Positions 22,445 to 31,410 of a stretch of 39,618 nucleotides of DNA are shown here, piece after piece. The notes under the pieces were generated by a model. The model searched no databases. It saw only the letters and a list, made by a program, of their open reading frames with translations, and was not told the DNA's origin. Both the position numbers and the translations under genes were made by a program. Position 1 is the first letter of the stretch, and every line of letters begins with the position of its first letter. The stretch comes from a virus: positions 1-39,618 of the IMG/VR virus record IMGVR_UViG_3300042465_003102. One strand, written 5' to 3'.

Positions 22445-23473
22445 TCAAGCAGGCACTATGAGCGCAATGCCGGCATACGACCGGAGCGTCTTGGTGCCAT
22501 AGATCGTGTCGGCAGTCACCAGCGTACCAAGGTACTCTTGCTTGTACTGACTCTGGGTACGGATACCCATTTGTTCAGCGTGAGCGAAAGCATCCTTGTG
22601 CAGCATCAGGCAAGGACGGTACTTGGTGTCAGTGTCGCCGGTGAAGTCGGTAGTGATACCGTAAGCATCCACATACGAAGCCGTCAGAGTCGTGCTGGAG
22701 AAGTTCACCGCTTGCAGGCTGTCCGTACCCTGAACGTGAATCCACGGGCAGTTGGACGAGGTGAATACTTCCATGCCGTAGACGTTGCCGAGACGACCCG
22801 TCTTGATGGTGTCGCCGTTACCGACAAACGCCTGCTCGGTGAATCGAGCGATGCCGCGCAGTACGCGAGCCTCAACCGGGGGGATGATGAAGTTGAGTTC
22901 GGACGAATCAACATCGGAATCCTCCAGCGTCTGCATGGCGCGGCGGATACCCGCGTCAGTCAGTGCCGTACCGTTGCCGGGGGTAGCACCGGAGAACGCC
23001 GTCGAGCCGTCGCCGCCGATAACACCAGTCTCATACAGATTGGTGTTGGCCGGGGTGGTGTTACCCGATTGCAGGTAGTGGCCCAACAGGTGCAGATCTT
23101 GGTCGACCTTCTTGGCGAGCGCGTAACCGGCATCCTGCGTGTAGAACTGACGCATGGACGACAGGGCTTGCATCTCAGCCATGTCTTCGTACAGTTTGCT
23201 GTACTCGAACCATTTGTTGATGAGGACATCAACAGAGGTCGCGGTGTCAGCAACCAGGGTCACAACCGTCAGATCAGCCTTGGCAGTAGCAGAGCCACGA
23301 GCCGGAACGGGGATGTGCAGGGTGTCGCCCTTCTTGCCCTTGAAGGAAATCTTGGTAACGAGGTTGGCGAGAACAAGTTTGGACTTGTACGCCGCAAGCG
23401 TTTCGTCTGACCAAAGTTCAGGAATAAATTTGTCTGCGGTGGTGAGGGTTACGCCCCCAGTAGGATAAGCCAT
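22445..23473 (-). CDS. Major capsid protein, 342 aa
   Basis: N-terminal FIPELWSDETLAAYKSKLV and KGDTLHIPVPARG, then WFEYSKLYEDMAEMQALSSM and the spine-helix-like YALAKKVDQDLHLLGHYL, fit HK97-fold coat proteins of podoviruses. Length is typical. AGGAGATTCATC before the ATG indicates strong translation. It follows a scaffold-like gene and precedes a decoration-type gene, the classical order. This protein should be the most abundant virion component. Confidence 0.9.
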   Translation of the reverse strand: MAYPTGGVTLTTADKFIPELWSDETLAAYKSKLVLANLVTKISFKGKKGDTLHIPVPARGSATAKADLTVVTLVADTATSVDVLINKWFEYSKLYEDMAEMQALSSMRQFYTQDAGYALAKKVDQDLHLLGHYLQSGNTTPANTNLYETGVIGGDGSTAFSGATPGNGTALTDAGIRRAMQTLEDSDVDSSELNFIIPPVEARVLRGIARFTEQAFVGNGDTIKTGRLGNVYGMEVFTSSNCPWIHVQGTDSLQAVNFSSTTLTASYVDAYGITTDFTGDTDTKYRPCLMLHKDAFAHAEQMGIRTQSQYKQEYLGTLVTADTIYGTKTLRSYAGIALIVPA

Positions 23474-23521
23474 GATGAATCTCCTAGATCAATCGTTAAA
23501 TTGACCCCACCGAAACTTAAC

Positions 23522-24304
23522 CTACTTGACTCGCTTCTCCGCGTAAGCTGCAAGAATCTCGTCAGACATGGCCTCGTACTTGGCAGGGTTTGTCATTTTC
23601 AACCTGATGAGGTCAGCCCTGCGATAGATTTTCCGAGAAGATTCCCCGCTACCTCCGGTATCAACTGCTGCGGCCTGCAATGTCTTGGTACGGGAGGATT
23701 TCTCCTCATCACTAACCGTAACTTGCGGTGGCGCTTTGACTGCTCGCAATTGCTTGAAGGTACTCAACAACTCGTCTGCTGCATCGAAGTCATACGCTTC
23801 AGCCTCTTGGAACAGCTTGGTTCGCACTTTGCTACCTTTGATCCATTCTGCAAACTCTGCGTCTTGGACTACTTGAGCAAAATCAGGGTGCGTCTGTACC
23901 AGTTTCTGTTGCGTCTGCGCCCGTTGTGCGGCTAGAGCGTACTGCTCGGCCTGTAGCACACGCGGATTCGACTCGATCTGCCTGCGAATTGCCTCTTGCG
24001 GATTCTCGAAGAAATCAACCTCTTTTGGCTGTTCCTCTTGTACCTTTGGCTTCAGTTGCGATTTGATTAGCTCATCAGTAAGCCTGCGAAGTTCGCCAGC
24101 CTCGTTTGCGTATCGGCCAAGATTCTTCTTGTCCATTTCCGCAATGTCGATGATCTCTTTAACAGTCTTCCCGCGATACCGCTCGGGGAATTCCTCTGTG
24201 ATCGGCTTGGTTGCCTCGGTACTTGCTGCGCTCTGCGTCTGATCTTGCTCAACGACAGCATCAATTTCGCTGACATCAGATTCAATGTCTTGTATTTCAG
24301 CCAT
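23522..24304 (-). CDS. Scaffolding protein, 260 aa
   Basis: Acidic N-terminus (DIESDVSEIDAVVEQDQ), central helical and coiled-coil part rich in Gln/Ala (QAEQYALAAQRAQTQQKLVQ), and basic C-terminus (YAEKRVK), the usual design in which a basic tail contacts the coat protein. It sits directly upstream of the capsid gene and directly downstream of a strong promoter. No protease is encoded nearby, so it may be released rather than cut. Confidence 0.85.
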   Translation of the reverse strand: MAEIQDIESDVSEIDAVVEQDQTQSAASTEATKPITEEFPERYRGKTVKEIIDIAEMDKKNLGRYANEAGELRRLTDELIKSQLKPKVQEEQPKEVDFFENPQEAIRRQIESNPRVLQAEQYALAAQRAQTQQKLVQTHPDFAQVVQDAEFAEWIKGSKVRTKLFQEAEAYDFDAADELLSTFKQLRAVKAPPQVTVSDEEKSSRTKTLQAAAVDTGGSGESSRKIYRRADLIRLKMTNPAKYEAMSDEILAAYAEKRVK

Positions 24305-24345
24305 TTGTGTCTCCCACCCCTGAATAGGGCTACAAGTTAAGTTGC

Positions 24346-24374
24346 TTTATAACGGTTACTTACTAATCTGTCAA
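24346..24374 (-). promoter_or_regulatory. Sigma70-type promoter for the scaffold-capsid unit
   Basis: On the minus strand TTGACA (24374-24369) and TATAAA (24351-24346) are separated by exactly 17 bases. It points at the scaffold gene 42 bases away. The match is nearly perfect, so it should work with the host sigma factor. Confidence 0.8.
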
Positions 24375-24382
24375 GCGGTTAC

Positions 24383-24619
24383 CTACTCACCATGTTCAGC
24401 GCGTTTCGCGGCCTTCTGGCGAGCATTAGCCTCACGGATGGTTGCCCACCTGTCGTGAGCGCCTGGAAACGCCCCTGTGATGCCCTCCAGAGCCACTCTG
24501 GGCATACCGACGATCTTGTACATCGTCTTTCCGCAGATACATGGGATTTGCGTGGCCTCGATGTACCGCTCGACCACATTCCCGCAATCTGGGCATTTCA
24601 AGTCAATCAGTTGTCTCAT
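24383..24619 (-). CDS. Small zinc-ribbon protein, 78 aa
   Basis: CPDCG (residues 9-13) and CICG (residues 27-30) form a zinc ribbon, followed by a helical basic tail (ANARQKAAKRAEHGE). The chosen ATG overlaps the previous stop; an earlier in-frame start lies deeper in that gene. Similar FmdB-like small proteins occur between portal and scaffold genes in many phages; role unknown. The promoter for the scaffold lies just beyond its stop. Confidence 0.75.
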   Translation of the reverse strand: MRQLIDLKCPDCGNVVERYIEATQIPCICGKTMYKIVGMPRVALEGITGAFPGAHDRWATIREANARQKAAKRAEHGE

Positions 24620-24845
24620 CCTGTAGCCCCTTGTAAGCGTTTTCACTGGTTTCCTTCAGGGATAGCATCCAACGCATCATGGAAATCTCTCCACGGCGGT
24701 AGTGAAGCGTCTTTTCGTCTGGAACCGATGAAAGATCGTTGGTGGCGTCGAGCATTTGAGTAACATCCTCCATGAGTTGCTTCCATGCGGTGTCGCCCAT
24801 CATGCTCAGTCTTTTTTCGTAATACGCCTGCAACTGACTATCCAT
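24603..24845 (-). CDS. Small helical protein of the head region, 80 aa
   Basis: The ATG overlaps the previous stop (TAATG), and a longer start is rejected. It is helical throughout (QLQAYYEKRLSMMGDTAW and GEISMMRWMLSLKETSE). Similar short proteins between fibre-type and zinc-ribbon genes are common in podovirus head clusters. Function unknown. Confidence 0.7.
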   Translation of the reverse strand: MDSQLQAYYEKRLSMMGDTAWKQLMEDVTQMLDATNDLSSVPDEKTLHYRRGEISMMRWMLSLKETSENAYKGLQDETTD

Positions 24846-26050
24846 TAGATTTCCTCGCCCCATCCAAAAACTACGTCACTCGATCCATTGACCGAATCGT
24901 TCGTCACCACAATGTAGTCCCCGCGAACCATGTTCAGTTCCAAGTGATCCAGTGGGAAGTCGTAAGTCTCTCGCTTTGCTGCCTCCACCGAAACGGCGTA
25001 CAGGAACTCAAGGTTCGCCACCGTTACCGCCGTTCCCCTTACCGCGCCTGCGTTCATGTCCGTCGAGTCGGACTGCATGTAGGAATACTTGCCCCCATAT
25101 CCAGCAACCAGCGTTTCCCCAGTTATGTCCGCAGGGTAACGAGTGCGCCATATCTTGAACGTGCATTTCTTAGTGTTGTTGAACGACGATGTACGCAAGT
25201 GAACCGTCCGTGTATTTATCATTGACCCGATCAACAACGGGTTATGCAGCACCAACACCGGCTTGTCTGCACCGTTAGTAGCCACCGCAGCAGCGTATGC
25301 AGAACCAAACTGCTCGCCGGTAATCGTACCGTTCTCTGAGGTGATGTCGGCACAACCAATGTGGATGGCACAGTTGGCTACGCCAGCGTCAGCAGTCGAA
25401 GCCTTGAACGAAATAGGCAGCGCAGGGTTCGACATACTCAGTGCCGTCAGAGTACCAAGGTTACTGAACGTCTTTACCAGTACGTTGTTGATGAAGAACT
25501 TGTAATTCCCTACGCCACGCCACTGATACTGGATGTCGTAGATGTTGCCCTTCTGGACATCGAATCCGCTGACGCCAGTTGTCGTGATGACTTCTTCCTT
25601 TGTCTCAACGCCAAGAGAACGCAGAACGGCGTACAACAGACCGTCAGCCTTGAGCCGGAAGAACACGCCCGAACCGGAAGTTTGAACACCCCACTCCCGG
25701 ACACAGCCTGTCGCCGTCTTGCTAGGACACCATAGCGCAGTCGAGAACAGCACCCCACGATTCGGCTGATACGGAGGGCATTCGCGTGACTCAAGGATCA
25801 GAGCAGTCTTGCCAGCAGAGGTCGTGATAACTGCCGCGCCGTCTGTCGATACGATGTTCGTCGAGGTATAAACCTGAGTGCCACCCTCGTACATGAACCA
25901 CATCTTCGCCGGTATGTCGAAGCTGAACATGCCGTGGAACAAAGAGTACGGGAGCGAGACCTTCTGAACGCCCCACGCATCTTCTGTAAGGTCGCCCGTG
26001 CCGAGAGTCCCGCCGTTGATCTTGGTTCGGTGCGGATAGTCGGTAATCAC
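24845..26050 (-). CDS. Large virion protein, probably fibre or capsid-attached lectin-like, 401 aa
   Basis: Beta-rich with segments that fit a jelly-roll or lectin fold (GVFFRLKADGLLYAVLRSLG, IYDIQYQWRGVGNYKFFIN). The pattern of a surface-display or fibre protein in the middle of the head gene block is seen in several podoviruses. No enzyme motif. Overlaps both neighbours, so it is made with the other head components. Confidence 0.65.
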   Translation of the reverse strand: MITDYPHRTKINGGTLGTGDLTEDAWGVQKVSLPYSLFHGMFSFDIPAKMWFMYEGGTQVYTSTNIVSTDGAAVITTSAGKTALILESRECPPYQPNRGVLFSTALWCPSKTATGCVREWGVQTSGSGVFFRLKADGLLYAVLRSLGVETKEEVITTTGVSGFDVQKGNIYDIQYQWRGVGNYKFFINNVLVKTFSNLGTLTALSMSNPALPISFKASTADAGVANCAIHIGCADITSENGTITGEQFGSAYAAAVATNGADKPVLVLHNPLLIGSMINTRTVHLRTSSFNNTKKCTFKIWRTRYPADITGETLVAGYGGKYSYMQSDSTDMNAGAVRGTAVTVANLEFLYAVSVEAAKRETYDFPLDHLELNMVRGDYIVVTNDSVNGSSDVVFGWGEEI

Positions 26051-26379
26051 GTTCCTGCCCTGCCTTCCGAACCGCTAATTGTCACCGTGATCCCGGCAGC
26101 AGAACCAATACCCTGCACGAAATCGCCAGCATTCAAGACCTGAACACCTGTCCATTGAATGAGTGTATTCGCAGGAATGCTTACCGTTGGGAATAGCATA
26201 TTGGTAGTCGCAGCACTTCCGCCTGTTGGGACAAGGTGTAGCGCGCATGTCAATGCCCCTGCCGTGGTGTTGGCGATGTTTATGTCGAGAACTTCCGTTC
26301 TCATTCCCGTAGGCACGGTATAGATGAGCGTACCCGCTCCGGTAGTGATTGCCCCTTGGCCTAGTTTTTTCATACCCAT
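26047..26379 (-). CDS. Small beta-rich virion protein, 110 aa
   Basis: Beta-rich sequence with the pattern GTLIYTVPTGMRTEVLDINI, then IPANTLIQWTGVQVLNAGDF, characteristic of compact phage surface or adaptor domains in which an anomer-like beta sandwich is built from alternating hydrophobics. Short overlaps with the repeat protein and the 401-aa protein. Probably a head fibre component. Confidence 0.6.
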   Translation of the reverse strand: MGMKKLGQGAITTGAGTLIYTVPTGMRTEVLDINIANTTAGALTCALHLVPTGGSAATTNMLFPTVSIPANTLIQWTGVQVLNAGDFVQGIGSAAGITVTISGSEGRAGT

Positions 26380-27029
26380 GCACTCCCATTCCAGCGTTTA
26401 AGCGTCTTTGTTTGCCATGATACGCCACCCCAATGCTTTAATGTTTTAATCTGCCAATCCGCACCATCCCAATACTTTATAGATAAACCTGTTCCTATTC
26501 TTGCTACGTTTCCTGCTATCACTGATCCACTTCCAACCAGAACACCTGTTGCTGCCATCGTTCTGAATCGAGAGGCCGAGCCTACTACTACTGCTCCAGG
26601 CCCGACCAGCGCCCCACTTGCAGCCCGCGTTGTCCCGCTGTCTGCTGCCCCAACAACTATCGAGCCTTGCCCTACAAGTACCCCGCTTGTTGCGTGGGTG
26701 GCTACGCCTTCCTGCCTATCTGCTGCACCGACTACCGTAGAACCTTTACCTGCAAGAACCCCTGACGTAGCCATCACCCGCTTGCGGGAAGCGGAGCCTG
26801 CGATTACCGATCCTTGTCCGGTGAGTACGCCGGTCGATGGTCTTGTGGTCTTGCTTGACGCCGACCCGACTATTACCGAGCCTTGGCCTGTGAGTACCCC
26901 AGACGAGGCGCGAACCGTCTTGCTTGACGCACTGCCAACTATTGCGGAACCCGGCCCTGTGAGTGCGCCGGTTGTTGCGTGTGTTACTGGCCCTGCTGCA
27001 CCTTGACCGAGTAGCAGTGGAAGTAACAT
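26370..27029 (-). CDS. Tandem-repeat virion protein with seven 23-residue units, 219 aa
   Basis: Residues about 16-178 comprise seven near-identical units of about 23 residues with core SGVLTGQGSVIVGSAS. The Gly and Val spacing suggests a beta-solenoid. The C-terminus holds three Trp-rich segments of the type YWDGADWQIKTLKHW, a frequent end of phage fibre proteins. The N-terminus is short and hydrophobic (LLPLLLGQGAAG). Probably an elongated fibre or surface protein whose length can change by repeat number. Confidence 0.7.
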   Translation of the reverse strand: MLLPLLLGQGAAGPVTHATTGALTGPGSAIVGSASSKTVRASSGVLTGQGSVIVGSASSKTTRPSTGVLTGQGSVIAGSASRKRVMATSGVLAGKGSTVVGAADRQEGVATHATSGVLVGQGSIVVGAADSGTTRAASGALVGPGAVVVGSASRFRTMAATGVLVGSGSVIAGNVARIGTGLSIKYWDGADWQIKTLKHWGGVSWQTKTLKRWNGSAWV

Positions 27030-27032
27030 TTG

Positions 27033-27683
27033 TTACTCAACCGTGAAAAGAATGTCCCAACCCGTATTTCCGGCAGCGGAGTTCGTTGTCTGCGTGACAC
27101 TCAATCCCTGATTCTGACCAAGATAAATCCCTGCATATTGGTAGTCGACAAGCCGCCCAAATGGGACAAGTTCCAGCCCTCCTGCCGCAGCAAGCGCAAT
27201 TACACCGACGTTTGTTTCCTCGCTATGCACCGCATAAGACCGGAGCGCAACACCCGGAGTTGCCCCGCCGGTCGGCTTGGATCGGCAAGTAATAGCTGCA
27301 TCCAATGCGGTTTGAGGCGTTGCTGTGTCCCTGAGAATTGCGGTCTGTGCAGACCCGCCGGTTCCCACGGCGGTCGTCCTCTGGAATGTCCAGTTGAACG
27401 CTACTCCGGTTACGGCAGTCACGATGCTAGGCCGCTGGAGAATTGACAACACTCTGACGCGCAAAGTTGCGTGGGCATTGAATACGTCGAAATGGATTGT
27501 CGAAGCCGCCGCAACATGCACCTGTTCTGCTATCGAGTACCAGTAGATCGGACGAGAGCCATAAATGTGTCCGTCATCCGACGCTTTCATAACAACCTGA
27601 TACTCTTTTGAGTTTTGCAGGTGCGTGGCTACCGTCGCCCCGCTTCCGGGCGTAACGAGTATTGAGTCGTTCGCTTGGGTCAT
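27033..27683 (-). CDS. Virion-region protein, unknown function, 216 aa
   Basis: The ATG starts two bases after the previous stop; the longer frame back to 27722 overlaps that gene and has no better ribosome site. Beta-rich with Thr/Ala stretches (VATHLQNSKEYQVVMKASDD, then IHFDVFNAHATLRVRVLSI). Likely structural because of location. No family recognised. Confidence 0.7.
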   Translation of the reverse strand: MTQANDSILVTPGSGATVATHLQNSKEYQVVMKASDDGHIYGSRPIYWYSIAEQVHVAAASTIHFDVFNAHATLRVRVLSILQRPSIVTAVTGVAFNWTFQRTTAVGTGGSAQTAILRDTATPQTALDAAITCRSKPTGGATPGVALRSYAVHSEETNVGVIALAAAGGLELVPFGRLVDYQYAGIYLGQNQGLSVTQTTNSAAGNTGWDILFTVE

Positions 27684-27685
27684 GG

Positions 27686-28066
27686 CTATGCAGACAGCGC
27701 GGTGTAGGTCAGGCTCGAACAACTCACGGTATCACCCGCCGCAATGGTCAGCCCGTTCGTCATGTTGATGTCCGACGCTGCCGCTGCCACCTGACAGGTG
27801 ATCGCCACCACATCACCGGAGGTCTGTAGCGTGGCGTGCGACACCGCAGACGCGTTGCCTGCCGCGTTGGTATCCGACGCGATAGCTCCGGCGGTTGCCG
27901 TACCTGTGGAAGACGCACCGAAGGCAGGGGTGGCCATGACAAGCGTGGCGGCAATCGCCCCCGCAGATGAGATACGGAAGCACAGTTTGCTGCCCGCCCC
28001 GTCAAGTTGATCGACCACCGCGTTTGTTGCGGCATCCCTACTCGCCGTCGAGTGTGTGACTGCCAT
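27686..28066 (-). CDS. Small virion protein, unknown function, 126 aa
   Basis: AAGGAG precedes the ATG by about 8 bases. Ala/Ser/Thr-rich, with GAIAATLVMATPAFGASSTG and repeating GTATAGAIASDTNAAG segments, typical of phage surface or adhesion proteins. The cysteine placement is not obviously structural. Function unknown. Confidence 0.7.
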   Translation of the reverse strand: MAVTHSTASRDAATNAVVDQLDGAGSKLCFRISSAGAIAATLVMATPAFGASSTGTATAGAIASDTNAAGNASAVSHATLQTSGDVVAITCQVAAAASDINMTNGLTIAAGDTVSCSSLTYTALSA

Positions 28067-28211
28067 CTGGTAGCTCCTTCAAAAGTTGTTCGTGGGTTTT
28101 GGGGTCAGTGATCGCACTGGTCAGTTTCACTTCCTCAACTTTGCCGGTGACGGCGCGTGTGATCTGCACCGTCATTGCGAGTTCGCCCAGTTGCCCGTTG
28201 AGTTGTGTCAT
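28038..28211 (-). CDS. Small protein, unknown function, 57 aa
   Basis: AAAGG about 7 bases before the ATG; an earlier start would overlap the collagen-like gene. A short beta/alpha protein (LGELAMTVQITRAVTGKVEEV) with an acidic end. It overlaps the next gene by 29 bases. Function unknown. Confidence 0.6.
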   Translation of the reverse strand: MTQLNGQLGELAMTVQITRAVTGKVEEVKLTSAITDPKTHEQLLKELPDGSHTLDGE

Positions 28212-28221
28212 TTCAGTGCCT

Positions 28222-28725
28222 TTACGAAATATCAAGCCACAAGTCATTAACCTGCGGGGTAGTTGGTGCAACTGCTGAAACAGTGATCTGATCCCGTGCT
28301 ACTTGTGTGCTAAGTATCTGCTGAATCTTACCTTTATCAACGCTAGGCAACTCACCCGCATCAACAATCTTTCCGTCAGACAACTTCAATACTAGGTGGT
28401 CATCAGCCGCAATCTCTGCATCAACAACCGATACTCCTTGCTTTCCCTGCTTGCCTACTGCGTCCTTACCATCTTTTCCGTCCTTGCCATCGCGCCCCAT
28501 CCCATCCTTGCCTGGATCGCCCTTGTCGCCCTTGAGTCCTCGCGGGCCGATCTTTCCCGGTTCGCCATCGCGTCCATCCTTCAGAGGAATCAGCGTCTTG
28601 ATTTCATGCGTATCAACCCTATCAATCAGTCGTTCCAGCGCCTTACCTACCGTCACCGTGACAGCAGTAAGTTTAGCCTCAGTGCTTACATCAGGCTTCA
28701 GTAGATCAACCAACCGCTGAAACAT
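28222..28725 (-). CDS. Collagen-like virion protein, 167 aa
   Basis: Residues about 51-100 contain Gly-X-Y triplets such as GEPGKIGPRGLKGDKG and GKDGKDGKD that form a collagen-type triple helix. The N-terminus is helical (VGKALERLIDRVD) and could trimerise; the C-terminus is a small beta domain (VSVVDAEIAADDHLVLKL). Such phage proteins build short fibres on the head or tail. Placed after the endonuclease gene. Confidence 0.8.
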   Translation of the reverse strand: MFQRLVDLLKPDVSTEAKLTAVTVTVGKALERLIDRVDTHEIKTLIPLKDGRDGEPGKIGPRGLKGDKGDPGKDGMGRDGKDGKDGKDAVGKQGKQGVSVVDAEIAADDHLVLKLSDGKIVDAGELPSVDKGKIQQILSTQVARDQITVSAVAPTTPQVNDLWLDIS

Positions 28726-28749
28726 CTTTGCTCCTATGCTGCTTTAACC

Positions 28750-29229
28750 CTATCGCCTAAATTGCTCCAAATACCCAACAAGACTGAGCAACACATCAAC
28801 ATTGTCATCAACCATTCCGAGTGCAGTATTGCAATGTTGGCATAACAACGCCCTTATTTCTCCTGTTGCGTGATCGTGATCTACAAATAGCCTACCTCTC
28901 TGCGTATCACTTGAATGCTTTCCACAGGCAGCACAGCAATAATTTTGATGCTCTGCCATTCTGTCATATTCTTCAAGTGGCATTCCATAACAATACTGCA
29001 AATGCTTTCTCTTAAAGTAATCTGGATTCTTCGTCTTGAAACTCTTCGAGTATTCCTTCCTGTGTTCGACGTTATTTGCGTCCCATTCAGCCTTTTTCGC
29101 TTTCCTGTATTCAGGATTTGCTTCTCTCCATAACGCAGCATACATCGCCACTTTTTCTTTGTTTCTCTTTTTCCACTCTCTAGACGCTTGAAGTTGCTTG
29201 GCGTATTTTTCTTCGTGAGATTTTTTCAT
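28750..29229 (-). CDS. Endonuclease VII-type HNH nuclease, probably mobile, 159 aa
   Basis: The second half shows CCAACGK, then RLFVDHDHATGEIRALLCQHCNTALG, the zinc/HNH pattern of the endonuclease VII family, ending DNVDVLLSLVGYLE. The first half is lysine-rich with repeated short helical segments. The gene is clearly more AT-rich than the portal and fibre genes around it. Its start overlaps the portal stop by 4 bases. Without a surrounding intron, it is probably a free-standing homing-type nuclease rather than the phage's own resolvase. Confidence 0.85.
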   Translation of the reverse strand: MKKSHEEKYAKQLQASREWKKRNKEKVAMYAALWREANPEYRKAKKAEWDANNVEHRKEYSKSFKTKNPDYFKRKHLQYCYGMPLEEYDRMAEHQNYCCAACGKHSSDTQRGRLFVDHDHATGEIRALLCQHCNTALGMVDDNVDVLLSLVGYLEQFRR

Positions 29230-31265
29230 TGCATCGTTCTTAACGCAGACTCAATGTAATCACTGTCATTTTTTTTATCAGACAACTTAGCTTTAACCTG
29301 CATTTCTGCGATTCTTTCATTTGATTCAATATCTTTTTCTTTTATAAGAATCTCGGCAATACGCGCCCTACGTTCAAAGTCGTCACCTTCGTTCTGGTCA
29401 TCCAAATTGTTGCTCAGGGCCGCGATCATCTTCGCCTTCATTTCTTCTGGGGCGAGTTGCGCTTCAACAGTCGTCTTTTGCGCTTCCGCCTGCAACTTCT
29501 GGACTTCAGCCTGTTTCTTCGCCATCTCAAGTTGCACACCCTGCTGTTGCATCTGCTGCTGTTCAGGGTTCGGCTGCGACATCTTCGCCATCTGCTCCAG
29601 CATCTGTTCGCGGTTGCTCAGAGACGAGTTCTTCACGATGCCCTGCATCAGTATCGGGGTCAGAGGGCTGTTCGCGCCGAGCGTCTGGATCAGGAATGCC
29701 AACTGTTTCTGCTCGTATTCACGCGCAATTATCCCCAGTGTCGCCGTCGGAATGAATTTCACGTCAGCACTCGGATACCGTTCAGGCGCGAACTGCATGT
29801 ACCTCCAAGACGCCTTGTAGATGAACGGAATCAGGAAGTCCTCTTGGAAATTCACCAGAGTACGCTTGTACTTCTTAATCATGGTGGCAGTCGCCATGTC
29901 CATCGACTGACCATCCCGTGCTACCGCGCTCACCGTACCATTCGAGTCAATCGTACCCGTCGCCATCAGCAACATGCGCTCGAATTCCTTGCTGGTCGTC
30001 ATTGCTGCACCGTCATTCGTCCCGAAATGGAACGGGAAGATGATTTCGTTCGGTGCACCGTTGGTCAGGAACGCTTTTCCTGGCTTCACTTCGAACTTAG
30101 CGCCTCTAGGAAGTCTGGTAGCGTCAATCGCCACCATCGGAGCGACTGTCAGGGCCAGTGCGTCCATGTGCGAGCGCATACTTCCGTCAATCGCGCTCTG
30201 CATGTTGCTTGCCTTCTCCACCGTCCCCCGACCAAGCAGGCGGTTCGGTACAGTATCGTCCTGATAGCTGATAACAGGTCTGTCCTGCATCATGTAGGGC
30301 GATTCTTCGGCTTTCAGGAGCAATGAACCGTTTGCAATCACGACAATAGCCTCAACCATGTCGGAATAGTCCTCGATGGCGTTGGAAACGCCCAAATCAA
30401 CGACTTCTTCGCCTTCTACCGTCAGGTATTCACGCGGGACTAGGCCGTAGTAGGTGAGGATTTTTACCTTGTCATCCTCGAAATTCCGCTTTTCCGTGGT
30501 GCTTTCGAGTGAATCATCCTCGTACAGCGTCCCAATATCGACATTTAGGTACTTGCCGTCAGCAATCCCTTTCGCAATCTTGTGGATTGACAGGTATCGC
30601 TCGATGGCAACACCCATGCAGTCGTTGATTTCAGTGCCATTCGGGTCAAACAGGAAGTTCTTGGGGCTTACCGGGATGAGTTTGACGCATACCCTGTCTT
30701 TTTCCCCCACCCCGTAGGCCATCTGCTGATTGTCGACAGGAACCTGCATGGGCTTGTACTGCTTTTCGGTAGATACAGTGATTTCACCGATACCCGTACC
30801 GTAAATCTGCCCCAGCAGCACGATCTGGTCGATACTCTTGCGTATTTTGTCCTGCGCGAAGTCCTCGTACAGTTTCGCCTTCATCTGCTCGACGTCGACG
30901 CTGCCGGTTTTGTCCTCCAGATCATCCTTGATGTCGAAGAACTCGCCCTGGCCGAAGATTGCCTCCATCACCTCGGCGTGGCGCGTCTCTACAGCCTGTT
31001 GTGTTGCCGGGGAAATGACTCTGGAACGCTCGGACTGGCGCATCTTGTCGCTGTTGTCCCAAACCCCACGGAATGTGCGCTCGTAACGCTCCCAATCCTC
31101 TGAGAAGTTTCCGTCGCGGTAGTCCCGCCATTTATCGGTGTGGTCGACAATGAAAGCGGTTAGTTCTTTTTCACTGTCGGAGGGTTCATGGAATACCGGA
31201 TCTTTCTCCAGTGGTTCTGGATCAATCACTTGCCCGGTGTTGGAATACCCTATTTCATTATCCAT
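29226..31265 (-). CDS. Portal protein (head-tail connector), 679 aa
   Basis: The N-terminus shows WRDYRDGNFSEDWERYERTF and SERSRVISPATQQAVETRHA, typical of podovirus portals. The body contains LIPVSPKNFLFDPNGTEIN and DRPVISYQDDTVPNRLLGRG. A long Gln/Ala/Lys-rich coiled coil (residues about 570-640) lies near the C-terminus. It forms the dodecameric ring through which DNA is packaged. A promoter lies in front of it, inside the end of the terminase gene. A 6-bp perfect hairpin stands before its ribosome site. Confidence 0.9.
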   Translation of the reverse strand: MDNEIGYSNTGQVIDPEPLEKDPVFHEPSDSEKELTAFIVDHTDKWRDYRDGNFSEDWERYERTFRGVWDNSDKMRQSERSRVISPATQQAVETRHAEVMEAIFGQGEFFDIKDDLEDKTGSVDVEQMKAKLYEDFAQDKIRKSIDQIVLLGQIYGTGIGEITVSTEKQYKPMQVPVDNQQMAYGVGEKDRVCVKLIPVSPKNFLFDPNGTEINDCMGVAIERYLSIHKIAKGIADGKYLNVDIGTLYEDDSLESTTEKRNFEDDKVKILTYYGLVPREYLTVEGEEVVDLGVSNAIEDYSDMVEAIVVIANGSLLLKAEESPYMMQDRPVISYQDDTVPNRLLGRGTVEKASNMQSAIDGSMRSHMDALALTVAPMVAIDATRLPRGAKFEVKPGKAFLTNGAPNEIIFPFHFGTNDGAAMTTSKEFERMLLMATGTIDSNGTVSAVARDGQSMDMATATMIKKYKRTLVNFQEDFLIPFIYKASWRYMQFAPERYPSADVKFIPTATLGIIAREYEQKQLAFLIQTLGANSPLTPILMQGIVKNSSLSNREQMLEQMAKMSQPNPEQQQMQQQGVQLEMAKKQAEVQKLQAEAQKTTVEAQLAPEEMKAKMIAALSNNLDDQNEGDDFERRARIAEILIKEKDIESNERIAEMQVKAKLSDKKNDSDYIESALRTMQ

Positions 31266-31281
31266 GCGCTACCCCTGAACT

Positions 31282-31296
31282 GATTACTTCGTAATC
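31282..31296 (-). other. Hairpin in the portal mRNA leader
   Basis: GATTAC and GTAATC pair around a 3-base loop, ending about 16 bases before the portal ATG, just before the GGGG of its ribosome site. It could protect the mRNA end or set translation rate. Confidence 0.5.
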
Positions 31297-31410
31297 GGAC
31301 GACCAGACTCTCACTGGCATCTCCCGTTTTGCACGGAGCTTTAGTTAAGCTACGCCCTAGCCCATCAGGTTTAGCAAGCGGCTAACTCACATCCCTAATG
31401 TTGTAACCGT

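Noticed and set aside
22412-23410. 332-codon open frame on the plus strand opposite the capsid gene
   Set aside because: Antisense shadow of the major capsid protein; no recognisable domain and no promoter.
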